A DNA stretch of 13,082 nucleotides from an uncultured Desulfovibrio sp. (GTDB lineage Bacteria; Desulfobacterota; Desulfovibrionia; Desulfovibrionales; Desulfovibrionaceae), in assembly GCA_900553145.1 (NCBI GenBank), contig USCL01000088.1, positions 1 through 13,082 of the forward strand, written 5' to 3'. Position 1 is the first letter of the stretch; every line of letters begins with the position of its first letter. A program made the translations under genes and the position numbers. Below, one piece after another: positions 1 to 6,236 of this stretch. The notes beneath the pieces are model-generated. The model saw nothing but the letters and a program-made list of their open reading frames with translations, ran no database searches and was not told where the DNA came from.

Positions 1-383
1 AACCCGGCGATGGAGCCCCGGGTTACGGAAGAGAGCACGGAAAAGTGGCGGAAAGCTTCGCGCGCGTGGACATTGGACATGTGCACCTCCACGACCGGGA
101 TAGCCAAGATTGCCAGCGCGTCCATGATGGCGTAACTGTAATGAGTCCAAGCCCCGGCATTGAGCACGATGCCGTCCGTCCCATCCCCGTGTGCCTCCTG
201 TATCCGCTCCACGAACGCGCCTTCATAGTTCGACTGAAAAAACGAAACTCCCACCCCAAGTTCCCCGGCGAGGGCGGAAAGCTTGCCGTTGATGCCTTCA
301 AGCGTTTCCGTCCCGTAATGCTTGGGATCGCGTTTGCCGAACAGGTTCAGGTTGACGCCGTGCATGATCAAAATGCGCTTCAT
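1..383 (-). CDS. aroQ: 3-dehydroquinate dehydratase, type II (C-terminus cut by window edge)
   Basis: Catalyses dehydration of 3-dehydroquinate to 3-dehydroshikimate, step three of the shikimate pathway, in the cytosol. The 127 residues present begin MKRILIMHGVNLNLFGKRDP, matching the family's N-terminal N-L-x-G-x-R-x-P segment, followed by HYG, whose Tyr is the family's catalytic base. Next come FSQSNYEGAFVERIQEA, the block GIVLNAGAWTHYSYAIMDAL, and PVVEVHMSNVHAREAFR, which carries the conserved HxRExFR. Type II enzymes are about 145-150 residues, so roughly 20 C-terminal residues lie beyond base 1. The ATG is at 383, preceded on the minus strand by AAGGAC. It is divergent from the amidotransferase at 605. 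The name is well supported; no functional partner is visible. Confidence 0.94.
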   Translation of the reverse strand, partial: MKRILIMHGVNLNLFGKRDPKHYGTETLEGINGKLSALAGELGVGVSFFQSNYEGAFVERIQEAHGDGTDGIVLNAGAWTHYSYAIMDALAILAIPVVEVHMSNVHAREAFRHFSVLSSVTRGSIAG

Positions 384-517
384 AGGGTGATGTCCTTGAG
401 GTTGTCCGGGTTGTGAATTGTCTGAGGATGCGGCCCTTGGGACGCAGCATAGTGAAAAGGGAGCCGGAAAACCAGAGATGAATGCTCTCCCGGTGAAAAA
501 AAGAGTCGGTATGAGGC

Positions 518-545
518 TTGCCAAATGGAGTAAAATCAATAGAAT
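518..545 (+). promoter_or_regulatory. Putative sigma-70 promoter for the amidotransferase gene
   Basis: TTGCCA at 518-523 and TAGAAT at 540-545 each match the -35 and -10 consensus at five of six positions, with a 16-bp spacer. The implied start near 552 gives a leader of about 50 bases before the ATG at 605. The site lies in the 221-base divergent gap with aroQ. No equally good aroQ promoter was found on the other strand. Confidence 0.5.
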
Positions 546-604
546 CTAATGAAAAGCCTGTGCGGTCTGGGGGATAAGGGCGCGCAGCGCAGGAGGCGTA
601 TCAT

Positions 605-1297
605 ATGAAACAGTGTCTGGTGATGCAGCATGTCGCCTTTGAAGATCTGGGTACCTTCGCGCCTGTGCTGGAAGAAAAAGGGTTTGCCATTCGGTATTGC
701 CCGGTAGACGAACCGCCTACCGAAGACGAATGGCTGGCCGCCGATCTTGCCGTAGTCCTCGGTGGCCCCATTGGGGTTTATGATCAAGTGCTTTATCCTT
801 TCCTAAAAGATGAAAAAGATCTTATCGGGAAGCGGCTGGAATCGGAAAAGCCGCTGCTCGGCATCTGTCTGGGCGCGCAGCTCATCGCATCGGTGCTCAA
901 GTCCCGCGTATACCCCGGAAAGGGCAAGGAAATCGGCTGGGGCGGCGTCGAGCTCACCGAAGCGGGCAGGAAGTCCCCCTTGCGTTTCCTTGACGGTTAC
1001 CGCCCGGTACTCCACTGGCATGGAGACACTTTTGACCTGCCTGAAGGGGCCGAATTGCTGGCCTCCACCCCCGTGACTCCGCATCAGGCGTTCCGCATGG
1101 GCAACCATGTGCTGGCGTTGCAGTTTCACCCCGAAATCGATGCGGCCAAGCTGGAAAGGTGGTTTGTCGGGCATGCCTGTGAATTGGCACGCGCCGCCAT
1201 CGATCCGCGCCGCCTGCGCGAGGAGACCAAACGCGCCGGGAAAAGCGCTCAAGAATCCGGTCAGGCTCTTTTGCGTGACTGGATAGCCCATTGGTAA
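605..1297 (+). CDS. Class I glutamine amidotransferase (GMP synthase-like GATase1)
   Basis: A 230-residue cytosolic protein with one class I glutamine amidotransferase domain, which hydrolyses glutamine and passes ammonia to an acceptor. The nucleophile elbow GICLGAQ places the catalytic Cys at residue 88. The other two triad residues are His175 and Glu177 in LQFHPE. LGGPIGVYD around residues 52-60 matches the conserved oxyanion-side loop, and HWHGDTFDLPEGAELLAST (137-155) is typical of stand-alone GMP-synthase-like amidotransferases. No synthetase domain is fused, so the acceptor is unknown. The ATG follows AGGAGG at 591-596 with good spacing, and an intrinsic terminator follows the stop. 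It appears to be a single-gene unit. Homologues are often annotated only as 'type 1 glutamine amidotransferase'. Confidence 0.9.
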   Translation: MKQCLVMQHVAFEDLGTFAPVLEEKGFAIRYCPVDEPPTEDEWLAADLAVVLGGPIGVYDQVLYPFLKDEKDLIGKRLESEKPLLGICLGAQLIASVLKSRVYPGKGKEIGWGGVELTEAGRKSPLRFLDGYRPVLHWHGDTFDLPEGAELLASTPVTPHQAFRMGNHVLALQFHPEIDAAKLERWFVGHACELARAAIDPRRLREETKRAGKSAQESGQALLRDWIAHW

Positions 1298-1319
1298 TCC
1301 GTATACCAAGAAAGAGGAG

Positions 1320-1350
1320 AACGCGCGGTCGTTGGGCTGCGCGTTTTTTT
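1320..1350 (+). terminator. Intrinsic terminator after the amidotransferase gene
   Basis: A perfect 7-bp stem, AACGCGC (1320-1326) with GCGCGTT (1339-1345), encloses a 12-base loop and runs into an uninterrupted T tract to 1350. It lies 23 bases past the stop at 1297. Read from the other side it is followed by a pyrimidine-rich stretch, so it may also weakly stop the convergent pst transcript. Confidence 0.85.
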
Positions 1351-1411
1351 ATGGGCAAACAGGTTGTTTTCGTTCAGCCTGCAAAAAGATTTCTCGTGGA
1401 TACTTCCTCTC

Positions 1412-2188
1412 TCAACGGGCTTCGGCTTCCTCGCCGTCAAAAAAGCGATTCATTCCCGCCTCGCTGGGGAGTTCTTCGGGTGAAAGCATGCCTTGCAGAC
1501 GCCCCTTCCCGAACAGGGCAATCCGTGAGGCCATTCTTTTGGCTTGCGGCAGCCCGTGCGAGACAAGGAGGATAGGGTAGCGTTCCGCCAGATTGAGGAG
1601 CAGGTTTTCGATGGTGTGGGTCGTTGCGGGATCGAGGGATGCCGTAGGCTCGTCGAGAAGCAGGATTTCCGGCTCGAGCGCCAGCGTGCGGGCGAGGCAA
1701 AGGCGCTGCTGCTGCCCGCCGGAGAGGATCGAGGCCGGTTCGCGCAGGCGCGAGCGCACGTCATGCCAGAGCCCGACCTCGGTCAGCCCGCGTTCCATCC
1801 GTTCTTCCCATTCCGAAGCGGGGAAGGATGTGGCCAGCTGGAGAGGGAGCAGCATGTTCTGGCGGATGCTGGCGGGCAGGATGTTGGGCGTTTGGAAAAC
1901 CATGCCCACGCGGCGGCGGAGGTCGGACAGCGCCGCTTCGCCCGTGCGTCCCGCGTAGATCGGGCGGAGTTCTCCGCCGAGCCTGAGCTCGGCCTCGCCG
2001 GAAGTCCGGCAGCCGGGAAGGCATTCGTTCAGTCGGTTCAGGGCGCGGAGGAAGGTCGTCTTGCCCGATCCGGAACGCCCGAGCAGGACGGTTATGCCTC
2101 CGACCGGGATGTTCAAGGTGATGTCGTGGAGGATCGTGCGCTCGTGAAAGGCGACGGAAAGCCGCCGGATGCGTGCTGCCAGCGTCAT
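1412..2188 (-). CDS. pstB: Phosphate ABC transporter ATP-binding protein PstB
   Basis: The ATPase of the high-affinity phosphate importer, 258 residues, at the inner face of the inner membrane. Walker A is GRSGSGKT (37-44), the Q-loop Gln is residue 99 in VFQTPN, the ABC signature is LSGGQQQR (155-162), Walker B is ILLLDE (175-180) and the switch His is 211. The D-loop reads SLD. The signature plus the HGLPQAKRMASRIALF tail fit PstB, and length is normal. The frame stays open far upstream across the permease gene, but the start is ATG at 2188: it overlaps the permease stop as ATGA, has GGGAGGGAG upstream, and begins at the family's usual N-terminus. It is translationally coupled as the last gene of the operon. 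No strong terminator is visible behind it. Confidence 0.94.
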   Translation of the reverse strand: MTLAARIRRLSVAFHERTILHDITLNIPVGGITVLLGRSGSGKTTFLRALNRLNECLPGCRTSGEAELRLGGELRPIYAGRTGEAALSDLRRRVGMVFQTPNILPASIRQNMLLPLQLATSFPASEWEERMERGLTEVGLWHDVRSRLREPASILSGGQQQRLCLARTLALEPEILLLDEPTASLDPATTHTIENLLLNLAERYPILLVSHGLPQAKRMASRIALFGKGRLQGMLSPEELPSEAGMNRFFDGEEAEAR

Positions 2189-3963
2189 GCGGAAACTCCC
2201 TCCCGCAGGGAATAGGCGTCCTTGCGGCGTTGATAGCGGGCGTGCAGCCACCATGCCATGAGCAGAAGGCCCCCCGAAAGCAGCAGGAGCGTCAGCGAGG
2301 CCCCGAACCCGCGTTCGAGTTCTTCCGGCGTCTGGTATTGGGCCGCCGTGTAATAGATGAAGAAGGGCAGCGCCTCGAAGCGCACGGCGAGGCCGGACGG
2401 AAGGCCCGCGTTGGCGACGGCGCCGGTGAGCAGGATGACCGCCGTGTCCTCGGCGGCGCGTCCCATAGCCAGCATGATGCCGCCGAGGATGCCCCGGCTG
2501 GCTTGCGGCACGAGCACGTGGCGGACCACCTGCCCCCGGGTCAGGCCGAGCGCGAACCCCGTCAGGCGCAGGGAGATGGGCAGCCCTTCCAAGGCCGTCC
2601 GGGTCGTGACCACAAGCGAGGGAAGGACGAGCAGGGCGAGGCAGCCGCCCGCAAGAAGGATGCCGGGGCTGGCTCCGGCGATGCCGAGGCGGTGCAGGAA
2701 CAGGATGAGCGTAAAGCCGAAAATGCCCATGACGATGGACGGGATGCCCGCGAGGACATCCATGATCACGCCGAACAGCCGTTTCATGGCGGGCGGGGCG
2801 TATTCGGCGAGATAGATGCCGCAGCCGATGCCCGGCCCGATGGCAAGCAGCATGGTCGTCACGATGAGGCAGAACGTCCCGGCGCAGGCTGGCCAGATGC
2901 CGTCCCATACGGGCAGGGTTCCGAGCAGGGCGCGGAGCGGCGGCGTATCCCCAAAGAGGAGCGAAGGCCCGAGCGTGGGCAGGCCGCGGTACAGCAGGAA
3001 TCCGAGCAGGCACGCGATGGCGGAGGCGATGACGGTCCCCGAGACGGCGGACAATGGGCGAAGCGTGGAAGGCGCGCACCGTCTCCAGAGCGCGGGCAGC
3101 TCGGGGAGCTGTTCGCCGGATCCGGAAGCCAGCTTGCGCAGCGCAAGGCTGACGCAGGCGCTGGTAAGGAGGAGCAGTCCGCCCGCCACAAACAAGGAAT
3201 TGTATGCCGGGCCGCCCACTTCGGTGGCCGTGACCAGCCCCATGTGCGCGGTCAGCGTCCTGAGGCTGCCGAACAGGGATTCCGGCACGTGCGGGGCGTT
3301 GCCCGTGAGCATCAGCGGGATGAGCGTATCGCCTACGGCGCGCCCGAACCCGAGGATGGCCGCCGTGAGCAGCCAGCGCCGGGAGGCGGGAAGCACGAGG
3401 CACGCCAGCGTTTGAGGGCGCGTAAGGCCGAGAGCCGCGGCGGTGACGCGGACGTCCTTTTCCTTTGTCCGCATGGCGGAATCCATGATCAACACCATCG
3501 TGGGCAGGATGAGCAAGGCGAGCATCAGGGCCGCGGAGAGCCAGCAGAGGCCGGAGCCTTTCCCCGCGGCTTCGCGGACGGCGGGGACAAGCAGGAATAC
3601 GGCGGCGAAGCCGTACACCACGGTGGGGATTGTGGTCATGAACCGGACGACGCCCGCGACGGCGTGGCTGAAGGCATGCCGTTTTCCGCCGTCCTGTATG
3701 GCGCAGGCCACGCCGACCGCGAGAGGCCAGCTCAGGAGCAGGGCGGACACGGATAAAAGGAGCGAGCCCACGATCATGGGCAGGATGCCGAATTCGTGAG
3801 TATCCGGGCGCCAGATCCAGCTGAAGATCAGGCCCCCTTGTGCGCTGAACACCACGGGCAGCGCGAAGCAGGCGATGAGGGCGAAGACGGCGCACACGGA
3901 AGCCCCGGCCAGCCATGCCGCCAGCAGGGGGAGCCCGCCGCGTTCCGTCAATGAAGTGTTCAT
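2185..3963 (-). CDS. pstCA: Fused phosphate ABC transporter permease PstC-PstA
   Basis: A 592-residue inner-membrane protein carrying both permease halves of the phosphate importer. Residues about 1-285 resemble PstC (hydrophobic segments near 18-40, 61-90, 105-130, 140-160, 200-220, 255-275) and about 300-592 resemble PstA. Each half has an ABC permease EAA-type loop: ALGLTRPQTLACLVLP (177-192) with GRAVGDT (207-213), and ALGLTRGQVVRHVLVP (471-486) with GRAAEDTAV (501-509). PstC and PstA are normally separate proteins of about 280-320 residues; here the join is a polar linker at about 280-302 without stop or frameshift. ATG 3963 is preferred because it begins just before the first membrane segment. 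A GTG at 4017 would add 18 residues, and neither has a strong ribosome site. It overlaps pstB by 4 bases. Confidence 0.9.
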   Translation of the reverse strand: MNTSLTERGGLPLLAAWLAGASVCAVFALIACFALPVVFSAQGGLIFSWIWRPDTHEFGILPMIVGSLLLSVSALLLSWPLAVGVACAIQDGGKRHAFSHAVAGVVRFMTTIPTVVYGFAAVFLLVPAVREAAGKGSGLCWLSAALMLALLILPTMVLIMDSAMRTKEKDVRVTAAALGLTRPQTLACLVLPASRRWLLTAAILGFGRAVGDTLIPLMLTGNAPHVPESLFGSLRTLTAHMGLVTATEVGGPAYNSLFVAGGLLLLTSACVSLALRKLASGSGEQLPELPALWRRCAPSTLRPLSAVSGTVIASAIACLLGFLLYRGLPTLGPSLLFGDTPPLRALLGTLPVWDGIWPACAGTFCLIVTTMLLAIGPGIGCGIYLAEYAPPAMKRLFGVIMDVLAGIPSIVMGIFGFTLILFLHRLGIAGASPGILLAGGCLALLVLPSLVVTTRTALEGLPISLRLTGFALGLTRGQVVRHVLVPQASRGILGGIMLAMGRAAEDTAVILLTGAVANAGLPSGLAVRFEALPFFIYYTAAQYQTPEELERGFGASLTLLLLSGGLLLMAWWLHARYQRRKDAYSLREGVSA

Positions 3964-4000
3964 AAAGCCGTCCGTGTTGCGTTCTGTAGGAGAGCATTGG

Positions 4001-4110
4001 GGGGAGGGAAGAGGCACGTTCCGGATAAAGGGGCCTCTCCCCTTCCTTCAAACCTGCCAGCGCGGTTCGCGCCTATCCCTCTCCCCCAATGGCGTTTATT
4101 TGTATCGGAT
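4001..4110 (+). repeat. Dispersed intergenic repeat, copy 1
   Basis: The core at 4041-4110 aligns with 9747-9811: CCTGCC, then CCTATCCCT, CCCCAA and an identical TTGTATCGGAT end. It also aligns with the minus strand of 10353-10424 through CCTTCC, AAACCTGCC and a GCGG-TCGCG block. A purine/pyrimidine hairpin precedes it, with AGAGGC (4010-4015) pairing with GCCTCT (4033-4038). This copy lies inside the pst operon, between pstS and the permease, oriented opposite to operon transcription. Confidence 0.55.
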
Positions 4111-4144
4111 CCCTGATGCGGGGGTTCCCTGAGGAGGCGGAACG

Positions 4145-4190
4145 TGGCGTTGGCGTCCGTTTTTTTGGGGGGGAGGGGACGCCAACGCCA
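4145..4190 (-). other. Perfect 14-bp stem-loop between pstS and pstCA
   Basis: TGGCGTTGGCGTCC (4145-4158) is exactly complementary to 4177-4190. The 18-base loop contains a T7G7 run (4160-4173) read on the plus strand. No T tract follows in the operon's direction, so it is not a classic intrinsic terminator. By analogy with stem-loops behind other binding-protein genes, it could protect the pstS mRNA or lower permease expression. That role is inference. Confidence 0.6.
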
Positions 4191-4254
4191 GAGTGCACAA
4201 GGCCGGGCACTACGGTCCATCAGGGAGGGGCATACATTGAAAACCATGAAAGGT

Positions 4255-4281
4255 GAGCGGGGGGCCGACTCCTCCCCGCTC
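4255..4281 (-). terminator. Hairpin directly behind pstS (partial terminator or mRNA-end stabiliser)
   Basis: GAGCGGGG (4255-4262) pairs perfectly with CCCCGCTC (4274-4281), starting 14 bases past the pstS stop. In the pst direction the following bases are only moderately T-rich (ACCTTTCATGGTTTTC), so termination would be incomplete. In the opposite direction it is followed by TTTT. A leaky stop here would fit the usual excess of binding protein over permease. Confidence 0.5.
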
Positions 4282-4295
4282 TTTTGTAAGGGCGG

Positions 4296-5123
4296 CTATT
4301 GTCTGCCGGTGGGGATATAGCCGCTCTTTTTGATGATTTCGGTACCTTCGGGCGAATAGATGTAGTCGATAAACGCCTTGGTGATGCCTTCGGGATCGCC
4401 CTTGGTGTTCATGAACAGCAGGCGGGTCACTTTGTAGGTGCCGTTGGAGGCGTTTTCCTGCGAGGGGATCATCTTGTCGAAGACAAGCGCCTTCACGTTC
4501 TTGTCCACATGCCCGATGCCCACGTAGCCGATGGACTGCTTGTCCTGCGCCACGGCGGTTTTCATGGCGCCGTTGGAGTTCACCACGTTGGCGGACTGCA
4601 CGATGGAGCCCTTGTTCAGCGCGCGTTCCACGAACACTTCGCGGGTGCCGCTGCCGTCTTCGCGGGTGTACAAGGTGATGGGCGCGTCGGCTCCGCCGAG
4701 CTCCTTCCAGTTGGTGATCTTGCCGTTGTAGATGTCGGCGGCCTGTTGGGCGGAGATGTCGGATACGTTGTTGGCGGGGTTGACGACGAGCGCCACGCCG
4801 TCAATGGCGAAGGGGAAGGTTTTTAAGCCGAACTTTTCGATTTCCTTGTCTTTCAGGGGGCGGCCCGTGTTGCCGATCTGGACGAGGCCTTCGCCCACCT
4901 GCTGCACGCCCACGCCGGAACCGCCGCCCGCCACGGTGATGCGGATGTCGGGATTGGACGTCATGATGCGTTTGGCGGCTTCCTTCATGACCGGGATATG
5001 GGCGGTGCCCCCGGCGATGTCCATGATGCCCTTCATGCCTTTGAAGGCGTCGAGGGGCGCGGCGATGGCTGCCGAGGCCAGAAGGAGCGTTGCGGCGAGA
5101 GCGGGGAGCAGGAACTTTTTCAT
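4296..5123 (-). CDS. pstS: Periplasmic phosphate-binding protein PstS
   Basis: A 275-residue substrate-binding protein that delivers phosphate to the PstCA-PstB importer. A signal peptide (MKK, hydrophobic core 5-20, cleavage around residue 21-22 at the AIAA segment) sends it to the periplasm; there is no lipobox Cys. Family motifs in order are GGTAHIPVMKEAAKRI (38-53), the ligand loop AGGGSGVG (65-72), IGNTGRPL (83-90), IDGVALVVN (107-115), TREDGSGTREVF (153-164), which holds Ser, Thr and Arg of the phosphate site, and IGYVGIGH (198-205). The length fits the short PstS type rather than the longer E. coli form. The ATG at 5123 has AGGA upstream. It is the first gene of the operon, with a long structured leader. 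Confidence 0.94.
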   Translation of the reverse strand: MKKFLLPALAATLLLASAAIAAPLDAFKGMKGIMDIAGGTAHIPVMKEAAKRIMTSNPDIRITVAGGGSGVGVQQVGEGLVQIGNTGRPLKDKEIEKFGLKTFPFAIDGVALVVNPANNVSDISAQQAADIYNGKITNWKELGGADAPITLYTREDGSGTREVFVERALNKGSIVQSANVVNSNGAMKTAVAQDKQSIGYVGIGHVDKNVKALVFDKMIPSQENASNGTYKVTRLLFMNTKGDPEGITKAFIDYIYSPEGTEIIKKSGYIPTGRQ

Positions 5124-5230
5124 GGGGTCCTCACAAGATACGAGTAGAGGATAGCCTGACGCACGGAGTGATGGTGCGGCAGGACGAAGCGCACGCCCGG
5201 AGGCATGCAGCCCTAGTTGCGCGGGAACGC

Positions 5231-5249
5231 TTCCATACCCGGTATGGAA
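5231..5249. promoter_or_regulatory. 9-1-9 palindrome, candidate operator
   Basis: TTCCATACC (5231-5239), one central C, then GGTATGGAA (5241-5249) form a perfect dyad. A one-base bulge lets a further CGC/GCG pair outside it. The single-base centre makes an RNA hairpin unlikely and a dimeric DNA-binding protein more likely. It lies about 108 bases upstream of the pstS ATG, inside the predicted transcript. The binding protein is unknown. Confidence 0.45.
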
Positions 5250-5380
5250 TGCGGATGGATGGGGGAAAAGTCCGGTGTCACCTCACCGGAGCGCGGGGCG
5301 CGCTCAGGGGGGCAGACAGTTTGCGGATGGGAGGCGAGGGCACAGACCATACGGGACGGGACGGCCCGTTGCGGATGGGA
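5250..5380. repeat. Three TGCGGATGG direct repeats in the pstS leader
   Basis: TGCGGATGG occurs at 5250-5258, 5322-5330 and 5370-5378. The last two share 12 identical bases, TTGCGGATGGGA. Spacings are 72 and 48 bases. Repeated same-strand words upstream of a pst gene could be regulator sites, but this is inference. Confidence 0.45.
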
Positions 5381-5400
5381 AAAGGGAGGAGCGGTCTGTG
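5341..5400 (-). other. Nested stem near the predicted 5' end of the pstS transcript
   Basis: CACAGACC (5341-5348) pairs perfectly with GGTCTGTG (5393-5400). Inside it, ACGGG (5351-5355) pairs with CCCGT (5365-5369), almost stacked on the outer arm. The element would begin about 13 bases after the predicted transcription start. It does not match any riboswitch class I can recognise by eye. Confidence 0.4.
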
Positions 5401-5420
5401 GAGGATAAAATCATGGATGG

Positions 5421-5449
5421 AGCATAGCCGCAAGCCGCGTTTTTGGCAA
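5421..5449 (-). promoter_or_regulatory. Putative sigma-70 promoter of the pst operon
   Basis: On the minus strand TTGCCA (5444-5449) and TATGCT (5421-5426) are separated by exactly 17 bases. The -35 matches five of six consensus bases and the -10 four of six. The predicted start is near 5413. This is the best promoter-like pair seen upstream of pstS. Confidence 0.5.
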
Positions 5450-5542
5450 CGGCAATGAACGGATTCCTTTCAGCGCAAAAACGCCATTCCGTACCACCCA
5501 ATTCACTGCTGCGAATACCTTTTTCCCTCCATTTCCCTTTTT

Positions 5543-5581
5543 AAAGAAAAAGCCGCGCAAAAGGGGCCCCTGCCGCGCGGC
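5543..5581 (-). terminator. Intrinsic terminator of the two-gene unknown operon
   Basis: Read on the minus strand, GCCGCGC (5575-5581) pairs with GCGCGGC (5552-5558) and is followed by TTTTTCTTT (5551-5543). It lies about 92 bases past the stop of the 170-residue gene and separates that operon from the pst promoter. Confidence 0.8.
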
Positions 5582-5590
5582 CTCCCCACT

Positions 5591-5668
5591 CGTCGAAAAT
5601 CTTGGGAGGGTGAGGGGGCTCGGGGGAGGGAAGAGGGAACCCCTTCTTCAGCAGGGTTCCCTCTTCCC
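5591..5668 (-). repeat. Perfect 15-bp hairpin and related repeat behind the 170-residue gene (copy 4)
   Basis: GGGAAGAGGGAACCC (5628-5642) is exactly complementary to 5654-5668, with an 11-base loop, directly behind the stop at 5673. Beyond it a C-rich stretch reads on the minus strand AGCCCCCTC...CTCCCAAGATTTTCG. This resembles the AGCCCCTC...CCCCAAAGGCTTTCG part of the copy at 10353-10452. No T tract follows the stem. The relation to the other copies is weaker than among themselves. Confidence 0.5.
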
Positions 5669-5672
5669 CATC

Positions 5673-6185
5673 CTACTCAACGCCAAATTCGTATTGCCCC
5701 AATTTGTCGAGGACGGCGCACATGGTGATCGCCATCATGCCGGAAAGGAACGCGACCCGCTCTTTAGGCAGGGTTTCGAGGGCGCCTTCGCCGACTAGGC
5801 GCTGGTAAAAGAGCGAGGGGCACTGCTTCTGCTGGTTCTGGGCCATGAGTCGGATATAGCCGGAGAAGGTATCGTCGATGAAGGCTTCGATCTGCTCTGG
5901 GGAGTAACCGGCCACCTGCGACAACAAGGTCCGGGTGCTCCGCAGATACTCGGCCATGACCTGATTGGAGGCTTGCGCCATCAGGCCGTAGACCACGGCG
6001 GCATGGACGAAGCCGTACCACTCGCGGGTGAGGGCCTTGCGGGAGGCTTCGCCGTCACAAGGGACACCCGCTCGCTGGGCCATCTCGAGGAGGTCCTGCT
6101 CGCGGGTGTTGAGTTCAAAGAGGATGCAGGCGGCCTGCACCGCCTGTTCAGGGGAAAGTATTTTCTTTTCTGCTTGTTCTGACAT
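5673..6185 (-). CDS. Hypothetical protein, 170 residues, probably all-helical
   Basis: I do not recognise this family. The protein is soluble-looking, with no signal peptide or membrane segment. It is rich in Ala, Gln, Glu and Leu and most likely built of helices; the centre runs YGFVHAAVVYGLMAQASNQVMAEYLRSTRTLL. Three Cys (20, 43, 122) and a late Cys156 are scattered without a CxxC motif. The ATG at 6185 has only a weak upstream site (CGGAAA). It follows the 163-residue gene by 51 bases on the same strand and shares its terminator, so the two form an operon. Coding status is supported by the codon pattern, the neighbour and the hairpin-plus-terminator end. No function is proposed. Confidence 0.75.
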   Translation of the reverse strand: MSEQAEKKILSPEQAVQAACILFELNTREQDLLEMAQRAGVPCDGEASRKALTREWYGFVHAAVVYGLMAQASNQVMAEYLRSTRTLLSQVAGYSPEQIEAFIDDTFSGYIRLMAQNQQKQCPSLFYQRLVGEGALETLPKERVAFLSGMMAITMCAVLDKLGQYEFGVE

Positions 6186-6236
6186 GGCGTTTCCGACGGG
6201 CAGGGATGGCCGCGAGAGGCCCCGCCGGTCATGCCG

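Larger units (their letters stand above)
5124..5413 (-). promoter_or_regulatory. Long structured 5' leader of pstS
   Basis: About 290 bases separate the predicted pstS transcription start (near 5413) from its ATG. The stretch carries no convincing gene. It holds several inverted repeats: the nested stem at 5341-5400, a 7-bp hairpin TCCGGTG (5271-5277) with CACCGGA (5284-5290), and the palindrome at 5231-5249. A canonical E. coli-type Pho box (two CTGTCAT words) was not found. Either a protein-binding region or a cis-acting RNA is possible. Confidence 0.4.

Noticed and set aside
421..450. Imperfect TGCG-CCC/GGG-CGCA stem in the aroQ leader as an attenuator
   Set aside because: The stem is short with an internal mismatch, and there is no T tract or leader peptide rich in aromatic codons.
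2173..3756. Open plus-strand frame of 527 codons antisense to the permease
   Set aside because: Its composition is rich in Arg, Gly, Glu and His without domains, as expected for the complement of a GC-rich membrane-protein gene. The minus-strand frame has clear PstC and PstA motifs.
1412..4051. An 879-codon minus-strand frame covering pstB and beyond
   Set aside because: Only the last 258 codons are PstB. The upstream part is an out-of-frame reading of the permease gene, and pstB starts at the ATGA overlap at 2188.
4299..4826. Plus-strand frame of 175 codons opposite pstS
   Set aside because: It is a mirror of pstS with Val/Gly/His-rich composition. No ribosome site or domain was seen.
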